A stretch of DNA of 64,000 bases from an uncultured Gammaproteobacteria bacterium (GTDB lineage Bacteria; Pseudomonadota; Gammaproteobacteria; JAADHQ01): positions 1 to 64,000 of the forward strand of contig CAMYJO010000004.1 of the NCBI GenBank assembly GCA_947258755.1, read 5' to 3'. The position numbers and the translations under genes were made by a program. The notes below the pieces were generated by a model, which was not told the origin of the DNA, did no database searches, and worked only from the letters and a program-made list of their open reading frames with translations. Of the stretch, positions 43,994 through 51,650 are shown in pieces; positions within the stretch are counted from its first letter, which is position 1; every line of letters starts with the position of its first letter.

Positions 43994-44818
43994 CTAGCAA
44001 CAGGAATTCTTTTGTGGCTTGCTCGCTTCGATATAAGCGGACATAACATAATCTTCGACACCACGGCCCGGTGCCCAGTCCTTGATAAAATCTTTGGACT
44101 CATCTTTAGGTATGATGTTGATATCGGTAAAACCGGCCGTAGACATCATTTGCTGCAACGCGTCTATAGTGGACGCCCCGGCCATACAGCCTGAATACAG
44201 TTGCAGGTCATCGCGTATCTCCTGCGGCAACTCCATACTGGCAACCACATCGGAAATAGCCAGTCGCCCGCCCGGCTTCAATGCACGGAAGGCTTCGGTG
44301 AACACGCGCGGCTTTTCCGGCGACAGGTTGATAACGCAATTGGAAATGATGACATCGACCTCGGCATCGGCTACGGGCAGATATTCTATTTCGCCGAGCC
44401 TGAACTCGACATTACTGTGGCCGGCTTTATCGGCATTACTGCGCGCCTTACTGATCATGGTCGGAGTCATATCAACGCCAATCACCTTACCGGCCGTACC
44501 GACCTCGGCCACCGCCAGGAAGGCATCAAAACCACCACCACTACCCAGGTCAAGCACGACCTCGCCAGCCACCATGGCAGCAATGGCGCGCGGATTACCG
44601 CAACCAAGCCCCATATCCGCGCCTGCCGGCACACTATTCACATCGTCTTGCGAGTAACCCATGCGTACCGAGTTGACCGCATTGATCTCGGGGTCGGCGG
44701 CGACACCACAACAACTCGATTCCACTCCACAACAGTCGCCGGCATTACTGGCCTCGGCCACCTCGGCATAACTGGCACGCACATTTTGACGAATTTCGTC
44801 AGCTTCTTTTTGATTCAT
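43994..44818 (-). CDS. arsM: Arsenite S-adenosylmethyltransferase ArsM
   Basis: A 274-residue enzyme that methylates As(III) with SAM, detoxifying arsenic to methylated, volatile forms. The SAM motif is VVLDLGSGGGFDAFLAVAEV and the three arsenic-binding thiols can be placed: one in the N-terminal DCCGVESSCCG, one in ISNCVINLSPEK and one in YSGCMAGASTID. The chain ends KNSCC. ATG at 44818 is preceded by GGAG and overlaps the arsR 3' end by 20 bp, so translation is coupled. Most likely induced by arsenite through ArsR. No arsenite pump (arsB/acr3) is present in the window. Confidence 0.95.
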   Translation of the reverse strand: MNQKEADEIRQNVRASYAEVAEASNAGDCCGVESSCCGVAADPEINAVNSVRMGYSQDDVNSVPAGADMGLGCGNPRAIAAMVAGEVVLDLGSGGGFDAFLAVAEVGTAGKVIGVDMTPTMISKARSNADKAGHSNVEFRLGEIEYLPVADAEVDVIISNCVINLSPEKPRVFTEAFRALKPGGRLAISDVVASMELPQEIRDDLQLYSGCMAGASTIDALQQMMSTAGFTDINIIPKDESKDFIKDWAPGRGVEDYVMSAYIEASKPQKNSCC

Positions 44819-45152
44819 TACTCGGCTCCTGATTTCCTGTAGCAAAAAACGCCGACAAGCTGTGCAGCGTTTGTGGTTCTATCCAACATTCAACATTCTG
44901 GCCATTGCGGCGCATATTGATCAGTCCTGCCCGATGCAACTCCTTGATGTGATGCGATAGGGTCGATGCGGCGACGTCCAGGTTCGAGCCCAAATCACCG
45001 ACGCAACGCACATTAATATCATCCTCCTGACAGACCGTGCCTGGGGTACAGCACTGGGTCAATTGCAGGAAGATCTGCAAACGATTCGGGTTTGAGAGGG
45101 CCTTGAACATGGCGGCAAAATCCGGACTGCTTTCATTTCTATAGTTCGACAT
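44799..45152 (-). CDS. arsR: ArsR-family arsenic repressor (leaderless start)
   Basis: A 117-residue winged-helix repressor: FAAMFKALSNPNRLQIFLQL opens the fold and TLSHHIKELHRAGLINMRRN is the recognition helix and wing. Candidate metalloid-binding thiols are in QCCTPGTVCQ and VRCVGDLG. The ATG at 45152 gives the compact family N-terminus (MSNYRNESSPDF). It lies 7 nt after the promoter -10 box, so the message would begin at the start codon itself; no ribosome-binding site can fit. A reading from 45200 would place the promoter inside the coding region and is less likely. The start codon is inside the palindromic operator, so repressor binding would block its own transcription. Confidence 0.88.
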   Translation of the reverse strand: MSNYRNESSPDFAAMFKALSNPNRLQIFLQLTQCCTPGTVCQEDDINVRCVGDLGSNLDVAASTLSHHIKELHRAGLINMRRNGQNVECWIEPQTLHSLSAFFATGNQEPSNESKRS

Positions 45153-45188
45153 ATATCGAACTATAGAACGGGAACCGCTGGTAGTCAA
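45139..45188 (-). promoter_or_regulatory. arsR promoter with overlapping ArsR operator
   Basis: Minus strand: -35 TTGACT (45183-45188), a 17-bp spacer, -10 TATAGT (45160-45165). The operator is a perfect inverted repeat with 11-bp arms CTATAGTTCGA (45139-45149) and TCGAACTATAG (45156-45166) around a 6-bp spacer that contains the ATG. It overlaps the -10 box and the predicted transcription start. Confidence 0.88.
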
Positions 45189-45235
45189 GCAGGCCTCCAT
45201 ACGTTTAATGCTTTATAGACAAGCAGCTGTCGATA

Positions 45236-46468
45236 CTAGAGCCGACCGCGTTGATCCTGCAGGGAAAATCCCGGCAAGCTGGCCTCGACACCCTTACCCA
45301 GGGCCATGACCTTGAAGCGCTCGCCCATCTCACCGGGCATGGTCAGGGTCTTGACCTGCTGCGCGAAGGCCAGCAGCGCCTGCTGCGAGACTTGCTCGGG
45401 ATCAGGCATCATGTCTTGCAGGCCATTCTCGAGCAGAAATCCGCTCTGCGTGCCGTAGCCCAATAAATCCATACCCTGCTTGTTCCCGGCCTCGGCCACC
45501 GCCGTGAAATCGACATAGGCGGTAATATCCTGCAAGCCGATATAACGCAAGGGCTCATCATGGGCACGATGACGGAAGTGACACATCAAGGTCCCCCGGT
45601 TGCGTTGCGGATGATAATACTCGGGGCGTCCATAGCCATAATCGATCAGCAACACCACACCCTGATCCATGAATTCAGCCACTGATGCCAACCAGGCCCC
45701 TTGCGCCAATGACAACTCGGACTCATAGTCATCCGGCAAGGTCACTGCGGTAGTTTGCTGGATATGATCAACCGCCTGCCTGAGCGCCGCATCGGCAGCC
45801 ATTGGCTGCAACACAAATTGCTTCTCGGCCTCAGACCAGGTGACACCCAGTGCATGGATAGTAGAATCCTCTATGCGAAAGCGTTGCACCGGCATCGCAT
45901 CCAACAACTCATTGCCCAGGACCATGCCGCGAAAACCCGGCTCGGGTAGAGTATTCAGCCACTTTACGCGTTCAAGCAGGTGCGGTACCGAGGCCTGCAA
46001 GGTCTGGCGCTGACGTTGTTGTAACTCGGCACTGAGCTCCATAATAAAGTATGCCGACGGCAATGCATTCTGCGCTTCCAACTCCTGCAAAATATCGGCC
46101 GCCATGCGGCCACTGCCGGCACCAAACTCGAGGATATTATCGGCGCTGATCGCGGTCAGTGCTTGTTTGCAAAAATGTGCCAGGCAGCGCCCGAACAAGG
46201 GCGAGATTTCGGGAGCGGTAATAAAATCACCCTGCTCGCCAAATTTACGCAAGCCGGATGCGTAGTAACCCAGACCAGGCTCATACAAAGCCATTTGCAT
46301 GAAGTGCTCAAAGCCGATGACACCGTCGTTGGTCGCTATTGCGTCGCGAATCACAGCCTGCAGTGCTTCGCTTTGTACTTGCATGCTTTCATCGATCGCC
46401 GGCAGTTGCGTACGCTCATGCTCGATGGACGCCAGCCTGCTGCGAAAATCTTCTGGTTTATCTGTCAT
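45236..46468 (-). CDS. SAM-dependent protein methyltransferase (MidA/NDUFAF7 family)
   Basis: A 410-residue PF02636-type methyltransferase. GVIGFEHFMQMALYEPGLGYYASG and EQGDFITAPEISPLFGRCLA are the family N-terminal signatures, and NILEFGAGSGRMAADIL is the SAM-binding loop. The mitochondrial relative NDUFAF7 dimethylates an arginine of complex I subunit NDUFS2. In bacteria the target is not established. It is divergent from the pteridine reductase gene with 74 bp between starts, an arrangement seen in other gammaproteobacteria next to folate genes. Confidence 0.9.
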   Translation of the reverse strand: MTDKPEDFRSRLASIEHERTQLPAIDESMQVQSEALQAVIRDAIATNDGVIGFEHFMQMALYEPGLGYYASGLRKFGEQGDFITAPEISPLFGRCLAHFCKQALTAISADNILEFGAGSGRMAADILQELEAQNALPSAYFIMELSAELQQRQRQTLQASVPHLLERVKWLNTLPEPGFRGMVLGNELLDAMPVQRFRIEDSTIHALGVTWSEAEKQFVLQPMAADAALRQAVDHIQQTTAVTLPDDYESELSLAQGAWLASVAEFMDQGVVLLIDYGYGRPEYYHPQRNRGTLMCHFRHRAHDEPLRYIGLQDITAYVDFTAVAEAGNKQGMDLLGYGTQSGFLLENGLQDMMPDPEQVSQQALLAFAQQVKTLTMPGEMGERFKVMALGKGVEASLPGFSLQDQRGRL

Positions 46469-46542
46469 CTGCCTGGACTATCCTGTAACTACCCGCGCAT
46501 GGATTTTTAAGGTAAAGTGGAGCCAGTGTCCTATTGCGGAGC

Positions 46543-47295
46543 ATGATCTTGCTTGAACCACTTGAAAATAAAACTGTATTAATCACCGGTGCCGCCCACC
46601 GCATCGGCGCGCATATGGCTAAAACCCTGCACCAACAGGGCGCTAATATAGTACTTCATTACCGAAACAGCAAAGATACCGCTGAGTTATTACAATCAGA
46701 ACTGCATGAACTGCGCCCTAACTCTGTATTTCTGGTCCAGGGTGACCTGCTTGATACTGCCACCATCACTCATATCATTGAACAGACAATACAACAGACC
46801 GGACAGCTGGATGTGCTGATCAACAATGCTTCGTCATTTTATCCAACCCCGGTGGGCAGTGTCAGCGAACAGCAATGGGACGACCTCGTTGGCACCAATA
46901 TGAAAGCACCGTTCTTCCTGTCCCAGGCAGCCGCACCGTATCTGAAAAAATCACAGGGCTGTATCGTCAGTATTGTCGATATCCATGCCGACCGTCCTCT
47001 GCGCCAATATCCGGTGTACAGTATGGCCAAGGCCGGCCTGGTGATGATGACACGCGCACTGGCCTGCGAACTGGGCCCTGAGGTGCGCGTCAACGCCATC
47101 GCCCCGGGTGCTATCATGTGGCCGGACACCGATATGGATGAGGTCACACGCGAAAAAATTATTTCCCGCACCTTTCTGAAGAGAAAGGGCGATCCACATG
47201 ACATCGCCAAGACCGCCTTATTCCTGATCAAAGATGCCACCTATATGAGTGGCCAGGTACTGACGGTTGATGGCGGCCGCTCACTGAACTCGTAA
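46543..47295 (+). CDS. Pteridine reductase (FolM-type SDR)
   Basis: A 250-residue short-chain dehydrogenase. The cofactor motif VLITGAAHRIGAHMAKTLHQ has the Arg-containing TGAAxRIG form typical of pteridine reductases. NNASSFYPTPVG and the catalytic YSMAKAG (Tyr-x3-Lys) follow. It probably reduces dihydropterin or dihydrofolate with NADPH, consistent with folK and folB 700-2300 bp away. The start is uncertain: GGAG at 46538 sits one base from the ATG at 46543 but 7 nt from a TTG at 46549, so initiation at the TTG (two codons later) is possible. It is followed 3 nt later by the exonuclease-like gene. Confidence 0.88.
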   Translation: MILLEPLENKTVLITGAAHRIGAHMAKTLHQQGANIVLHYRNSKDTAELLQSELHELRPNSVFLVQGDLLDTATITHIIEQTIQQTGQLDVLINNASSFYPTPVGSVSEQQWDDLVGTNMKAPFFLSQAAAPYLKKSQGCIVSIVDIHADRPLRQYPVYSMAKAGLVMMTRALACELGPEVRVNAIAPGAIMWPDTDMDEVTREKIISRTFLKRKGDPHDIAKTALFLIKDATYMSGQVLTVDGGRSLNS

Positions 47296-47298
47296 CGA

Positions 47299-47814
47299 AT
47301 GATGAATACCCACGATAACCCAATCATACTCGACATCGAAGCCTCCGGCTTTGGCAAAGGCAGCTATCCCATTGAAATCGGCTTCGCTTTACCAGACAAA
47401 AGCGCGCACTGCTATCTGGTCACGCCGCAGGAAGACTGGACCCACTGGAATCTGGGTGCAGAAGAAGTGCACGGTATCAGCCGTGACATCCTCCAGGAAA
47501 AAGGCCAGGCCGTTGATGAAATCGCTGAACAACTAAATCTCTATCTGGGTAACAAGACGGTCTATAGCGATGGCTGGGGTTATGACCTGAGTTGGATCTC
47601 GTTATTATTTGATGCTGCTAATACGTCGATGAATTTTCATATCGAAACACTGTACTCACTGCTACACGATGACCAACTGGTGCTATGGGAGAAGACCCGG
47701 CGAGACGTTATCGAAGATCTCGGCATCAAGCGCCACCGCGCCAGCTCGGATGCACGCATTATCCAGGAAACCTATATTCGTACACGCAACAAACTCAGGG
47801 AACAGTCAGCCTGA
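47299..47814 (+). CDS. DnaQ-like 3'-5' exonuclease domain protein
   Basis: A 171-residue protein with the DEDD exonuclease fold: exo I in IILDIEASGFGKGSYPIEIG (Asp and Glu), exo II Asp in VYSDGWGYDLSWISLL, and exo III in RHRASSDARIIQETY (His-x4-Asp). It resembles stand-alone RNase T/DnaQ-type nucleases. RNA or DNA preference cannot be decided. It overlaps no gene but starts 3 nt after the pteridine reductase stop, so the two form an operon. Confidence 0.85.
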   Translation: MMNTHDNPIILDIEASGFGKGSYPIEIGFALPDKSAHCYLVTPQEDWTHWNLGAEEVHGISRDILQEKGQAVDEIAEQLNLYLGNKTVYSDGWGYDLSWISLLFDAANTSMNFHIETLYSLLHDDQLVLWEKTRRDVIEDLGIKRHRASSDARIIQETYIRTRNKLREQSA

Positions 47815-47818
47815 TGCC

Positions 47819-47982
47819 TGTAGGAGCGGCGCCCCCGCCGCGATAAACGAAGCCTCGATAATCAAAACCTCTCGACCGTTTAGTGCATTTGTGATTTTCA
47901 GGCATTGATCGAATCGATAGAATGAAAGATACCTTTGGCTGCAAGGCTCCGTTTTTATCGCGGCGGGGGGCGCCGCTCCTAC
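47819..47982. repeat. REP-like inverted pair, GTAGGAGCGGCGCCC family
   Basis: TGTAGGAGCGGCGCCCCCGC at 47819 and following bases are repeated in inverted form at 47953-47982, with a 105-bp spacer. The same GTAGGAGCGG...CCGCGA module occurs in pairs at 27524-27670 and 55444-55516. The pair sits between two convergent transcription units and could stop both. Confidence 0.85.
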
Positions 47983-48018
47983 AGGGGATTAACGATTAAG
48001 ACAGATTTCAGACCCCAG

Positions 48019-48510
48019 TCAGGCCAAATCCAGATCCACCACCGTCATCGCCTCCTTCGGCTCAAACTCCTGCCAAAGTTCATGCATGGTTTTGTCTAAC
48101 TCGGGATGAACAAGATCAGGCACCAATTCAGCCAGTGGCCTGAGCACGAAAGCATAGCGGGTAATCTCATCACGCGGCACATCGAGCCCCCTATCCTTCA
48201 GGATCAAATCGTCATACAACAACAGGTCAACATCCAGGGTACGTGAACTAAAGCGCTCACCTTCGCGTACCCGACCATGATCGGACTCTATCTGGCGAAA
48301 GATCGGCGCCAGATCCTGAGGAGGATGCTCAGTGTGAAAACCAACAACAAGGTTGTAGAAGTTATCACCACTAAAACCAACCGCTTTGTTTTCATAGACC
48401 GCGGATATCTGCAATTCACCAAAACGTTCATGTAAGGCATGCAGACAGGAAAGGATATTGTTACGTCGATCAACGTTGCTGCCGATGCTGACATAGACCA
48501 TCGCCATCAT
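48019..48510 (-). CDS. folK: 6-hydroxymethyl-dihydropterin pyrophosphokinase FolK
   Basis: A 163-residue folate-pathway kinase that transfers pyrophosphate from ATP to 6-hydroxymethyl-7,8-dihydropterin. VYVSIGSNVDRRNNI and FSSRTLDVDLLLYDDLIL are the family motifs; the latter holds the two Asp that bind magnesium. VPRDEITRYAFVLRPLAELV completes the fold. The ATG overlaps the folB stop by one base (TAATG), so the two are translationally coupled in order folB-folK. Confidence 0.95.
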   Translation of the reverse strand: MMAMVYVSIGSNVDRRNNILSCLHALHERFGELQISAVYENKAVGFSGDNFYNLVVGFHTEHPPQDLAPIFRQIESDHGRVREGERFSSRTLDVDLLLYDDLILKDRGLDVPRDEITRYAFVLRPLAELVPDLVHPELDKTMHELWQEFEPKEAMTVVDLDLA

Positions 48511-48875
48511 TATGCCTGTTGCGGCCGTGTGCCGCGTTCGATAATGATGCCGACACCACGGGCACCCGTGATCGCACCGAGTTTGTTCAGGGTCAGCCTG
48601 AGCCAGGGCACATCAAATTCCTGCAATATGATTTCGGCGACGCGCTCGGCCAGCGTTTCAACCAACTCGAACTTGCTGTCTTCAACAAAACCGATAACGC
48701 GTTTGGCCACGGCCTTGTAGTTCAGCGTATCATCGATGTGATCACTACTGGCAGCCTTGCGTATATCAGTAGCCATCTCGATATCAAACACCACCTTTTG
48801 CTTGATCTTCTTTTCCCAGTCATAGATGCCGATAACGGTATCGATTTCCAGAGCTTGTAAAAAAATTATATCCAT
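48510..48875 (-). CDS. folB: Dihydroneopterin aldolase FolB
   Basis: A 121-residue enzyme converting 7,8-dihydroneopterin to 6-hydroxymethyl-dihydropterin. Signatures are ALEIDTVIGIYDWEKKIKQK, the NYKAVAKRV segment, and the catalytic-region VETLAERVAEIILQEFDVP. Length matches E. coli FolB (122). It precedes folK with a one-base overlap and is divergent from plsY. Confidence 0.95.
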   Translation of the reverse strand: MDIIFLQALEIDTVIGIYDWEKKIKQKVVFDIEMATDIRKAASSDHIDDTLNYKAVAKRVIGFVEDSKFELVETLAERVAEIILQEFDVPWLRLTLNKLGAITGARGVGIIIERGTRPQQA

Positions 48876-49031
48876 GACGAATCCAGTTGTTATTAATTAA
48901 TGCCGTCAATAGCGGGTCATATGAACTTTGTTCAGGCAATATAACGATTTAAGCTCGTCGATGCCAGTTATGCCGACAGATAGGCCTTGACCTGATCTGT
49001 GCTTACGGTTCCAATATGCCTCATGCTTTCG

Positions 49032-49613
49032 ATGTTAACAGATCATTACTTGTGGTTATTATTTGGTTATTTACTTGGCTCGGTATCGAGTGCCATTATC
49101 GCCTGCCACCTGGCCGGACTACCGGACCCACGTACACAAGGTTCCGGCAACCCGGGGGCCACCAATGTGCTCAGGGTGGGCGGTAAGAAAATAGCCGCAC
49201 TGACCTTGGCCGGCGATATGCTCAAAGGGGTGATACCGGTACTGTTAGCCAAGTGGTATGGCGCCGACCTTGATCTGCAAATCAGCATTGGCCTGTGCAC
49301 CTTCCTCGGTCACCTGTATCCAATATTCTTCAGGTTCAAGGGCGGCAAGGGTGTGGCGACCGCAATCGGTGTGCTGGTGACCGCAGCCTGGCCGGTCGGC
49401 CTCGGTACCGTAGCGACCTGGTTGTTTGTCGCCAAGGGGATGCGCATTTCTTCTCTGGCGGCGCTGATAGCGTTCCTGCTAACGCCGTTCTATGCCTGGT
49501 GGTGGCAACCGGATCAGGGCTATTTCCTAACCCTGGTCACATTGATGTCGATCCTGTTGTTCTGGCGTCATCGCAGCAATATCCGCAAACTGCTCGCCGG
49601 CACCGAGGCCTGA
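49032..49613 (+). CDS. plsY: Glycerol-3-phosphate acyltransferase PlsY
   Basis: A 193-residue inner-membrane enzyme that acylates glycerol-3-phosphate from acyl-phosphate, the first step of phospholipid synthesis. LLGSVSSAIIACHLAGLPDP, SGNPGATNVLRVGGKK and FKGGKGVATAIGVLV are the PlsY motifs. Five membrane segments are visible. I choose the ATG at 49032 because MLTDHYLWLLFGYLLGS aligns with the E. coli start; ATG at 49023 and GTG at 48999 are alternatives, none with a strong ribosome-binding site. It converges on tsaD (5 bp apart). Confidence 0.94.
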   Translation: MLTDHYLWLLFGYLLGSVSSAIIACHLAGLPDPRTQGSGNPGATNVLRVGGKKIAALTLAGDMLKGVIPVLLAKWYGADLDLQISIGLCTFLGHLYPIFFRFKGGKGVATAIGVLVTAAWPVGLGTVATWLFVAKGMRISSLAALIAFLLTPFYAWWWQPDQGYFLTLVTLMSILLFWRHRSNIRKLLAGTEA

Positions 49614-49618
49614 TCCGC

Positions 49619-50632
49619 TTACAGGGCCTCAAGCTCCTGTAGCTTCCAGCGCGGCCGGGCCTCAATCTCAACATCGGCATGTTGCCCAGCCTGTAGTCGC
49701 AGGTGGCCGGCATAGGCGATCATCGCGCCATTATCGGTACAGAATTCCAGGCGAGGATAATACACTCTGGCCCGCTCATCGGCGCCCAGTTTGTCCAGGC
49801 GTTGACGCAGACGGCTATTGGCACTGACGCCCCCCGAAACCACCAGACGTTGCAGCCCGGTTTGCTGCAGGGCTCGCCGACACTTGATGGCCAGGGTTTC
49901 AACCACGGCCTCCTGGAAGGCGTGGGCGATATCGGCTTTGTCCTGATCGCCCTTGGAGGAGGCATTAAAGGTATTCAGGGCATAGGTCTTGAGGCCACTG
50001 AAGCTGAAATCCAGGCCCGGACGGTCGGTCATCGGCCGTGGGAACGTGTAATGTCCCGGCCGCCCCTGCTCTGCCAACCTCGCCAGTTCCGGCCCACCCG
50101 GGTACGGCAAACCAAGCATTTTTGCTGTTTTATCAAAAGCTTCACCAACGGCATCATCAACGCTGTCGCCCAACAATTGATATTGGCCGACCGCATCGAC
50201 CTGGATCAGCATGCTGTGGCCGCCCGAGACCAGCAAGGCAATAAACGGAAACGCCGGTGGCTCGGCCTCGAGCATCGGCGCCAGCAGATGGCCCTCCATG
50301 TGGTGCACCGGAATCGCCGGCAGGCCCAGGGTCCAGGCCAGCGAACGCCCGATCGAGGCCCCGACCAGCAGCGCACCGACCAACCCGGGACCGGCTGTGT
50401 AGGCGACCCCATCGAGATCGCTCAAGGCCAGGCCAGTTTGACTTAAAAGCTGATTAATCAAAGGGATAGTCTTGCGTATATGGTCGCGAGAGGCGAGCTC
50501 GGGGACCACCCCGCCGTAGTCTGCATGCAGCTTGATCTGGCTGTACAAGACATGCCCAAGCAGACCGTCCTGGCCATCATAGATCGCCACCCCGGTCTCG
50601 TCGCATGATGATTCAATACCTAAAACACGCAT
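49619..50632 (-). CDS. tsaD: tRNA threonylcarbamoyladenosine transferase TsaD
   Basis: A 337-residue ASKHA-fold enzyme that, with TsaB and TsaE, installs t6A at position 37 of ANN-decoding tRNAs. [20 protein letters not shown] is the canonical start, and [11 protein letters not shown] gives the metal-binding His pair. [26 protein letters not shown] and [17 protein letters not shown] follow. The start at 50632 restores the family N-terminus; upstream codons to 50740 belong to the shared gap with rpsU. The tRNA-Ile2 7 kb away is one of its expected substrates (AUA codon, A37). Confidence 0.96.
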   Translation of the reverse strand: MRVLGIESSCDETGVAIYDGQDGLLGHVLYSQIKLHADYGGVVPELASRDHIRKTIPLINQLLSQTGLALSDLDGVAYTAGPGLVGALLVGASIGRSLAWTLGLPAIPVHHMEGHLLAPMLEAEPPAFPFIALLVSGGHSMLIQVDAVGQYQLLGDSVDDAVGEAFDKTAKMLGLPYPGGPELARLAEQGRPGHYTFPRPMTDRPGLDFSFSGLKTYALNTFNASSKGDQDKADIAHAFQEAVVETLAIKCRRALQQTGLQRLVVSGGVSANSRLRQRLDKLGADERARVYYPRLEFCTDNGAMIAYAGHLRLQAGQHADVEIEARPRWKLQELEAL

Positions 50633-50706
50633 ATTTGGCCCTATTTTCTCCAGATTATCAAAAAATTGCTTTAATTTTTGCAGGTGTGGCTGTATTATTG
50701 CCTGCT

Positions 50707-50729
50707 CCGTCCACAAGGGCGGATTTTTT
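50707..50729 (+). terminator. Terminator-like hairpin in the rpsU leader
   Basis: CCGTCC (50707-50712), loop ACAA, GGGCGG (50717-50722), then ATTTTTT. One pair is a T-G. It lies 35 bp before the rpsU start, between tsaD and rpsU. It could attenuate rpsU-dnaG-rpoD transcription or end a short upstream RNA. Confidence 0.7.
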
Positions 50730-50763
50730 AACGCTATCACAATTAGCCAAGGTAACTAAGTTT

Positions 50764-50979
50764 ATGCCAAACGTACGAGTCCGTGACAACGAACCTTTTG
50801 ATATTGCACTGCGTCGCTTCAAACGCGCCTGTGAAAAGGCGGGTGTTCTTTCCGAAGTTCGCCGTCGTGAATTTTATGAGAAGCCTACTGCAGAACGCAA
50901 GCGCAAACAGGCTGCTGCCGTTAAGCGTCACCAGAAAAAGATTTTTCGTTCCAATGCCCGCAGGGTGCGCATGTATTAA
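50764..50979 (+). CDS. rpsU: Ribosomal protein bS21
   Basis: A 71-residue basic protein of the 30S subunit: [40 protein letters not shown] and a C-terminal [10 protein letters not shown] are the exact bS21 pattern. The ATG at 50764 follows AAGG at a suitable distance. First gene of the macromolecular synthesis operon rpsU-yqeY-dnaG-rpoD, here with yqeY inserted as in pseudomonads. Confidence 0.98.
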   Translation: MPNVRVRDNEPFDIALRRFKRACEKAGVLSEVRRREFYEKPTAERKRKQAAAVKRHQKKIFRSNARRVRMY

Positions 50980-51038
50980 GCAATGCCTGGTACGTCGACT
51001 GTCGGAGCCTTCCTGCAGTCACAACAGAATACAACGCC

Positions 51039-51488
51039 ATGCCACTTAAACAGCAAATTACCGAAGACATGAAAAATGCCATGCGTTCCGGCGACAAGCC
51101 GCGCCTGGCTACCGTTCGCCTTATCCTGGCAGCCATCAAACAAATCGAAGTGGATGAAAGGATCGATGATATCACCGACGAGCGCGTGCTTGCAGTCCTC
51201 GATAAGATGGCCAAGCAACGCCGTGAATCCATTAGCCAGTTTGAAAAAGCCGAGCGAAATGATCTGGTCGACATCGAAAAGGCCGAACTAAAAATCATCC
51301 AGGAATTCCTGCCCGCCGCGCTGGATGACAGTGAAATTGCCGACATGATTGCCGCGGCCATGAGCGAAACCGGTGCCAGCAGCATCAAGGACATGGGTAA
51401 GGTCATGGGCATGCTCAAACCCAAACTGCAAGGCCGCGCCGATATGGGTAAGGTTAGTGGCCTTATCAAAGCCAAGCTGTCCGCTTGA
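51039..51488 (+). CDS. yqeY: GatB/YqeY-domain protein
   Basis: A 149-residue YqeY protein. It resembles the tail domain of the GatB subunit of Asp/Glu-tRNA amidotransferase: KQQITEDMKNAMRSGDKPRL, TVRLILAAIKQIEVDERID, LKIIQEFLPAALDDSEIADM, and a final GRADMGKVSGLIKAKL. It is an alpha-helical protein that may bind tRNA; its role is not established. It sits between rpsU and dnaG, as in many gammaproteobacteria. Confidence 0.93.
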   Translation: MPLKQQITEDMKNAMRSGDKPRLATVRLILAAIKQIEVDERIDDITDERVLAVLDKMAKQRRESISQFEKAERNDLVDIEKAELKIIQEFLPAALDDSEIADMIAAAMSETGASSIKDMGKVMGMLKPKLQGRADMGKVSGLIKAKLSA

Positions 51489-51497
51489 CCTTGATGT

Positions 51498-51582
51498 AGC
51501 TGGTTGCTAGTGGCTAGTAGCTAGGAAAATCAACTACCACCTCTGTTTTTCCCTAGCTACTAGCCACTCGCTACTAGCTACG
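51498..51582. repeat. TAGC-rich inverted repeat
   Basis: Arms of 29 bp (about 51498-51526, TAGCTGGTTGCTAGTGGC and on; 51553-51582 inverted) form a long hairpin between yqeY and dnaG. The same GCTAGTGGCGAGTAGC words occur at 27411-27640, beside tRNA-Phe (24474) and beside its pseudogene copy (22741). Confidence 0.85.
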
Positions 51583-51650
51583 TTCAAAAAGCGAAATAAT
51601 GTCAAAGCACCCCCCTTGTACCTTTTCCCTTCACCCTTTAATCTGAAGTT

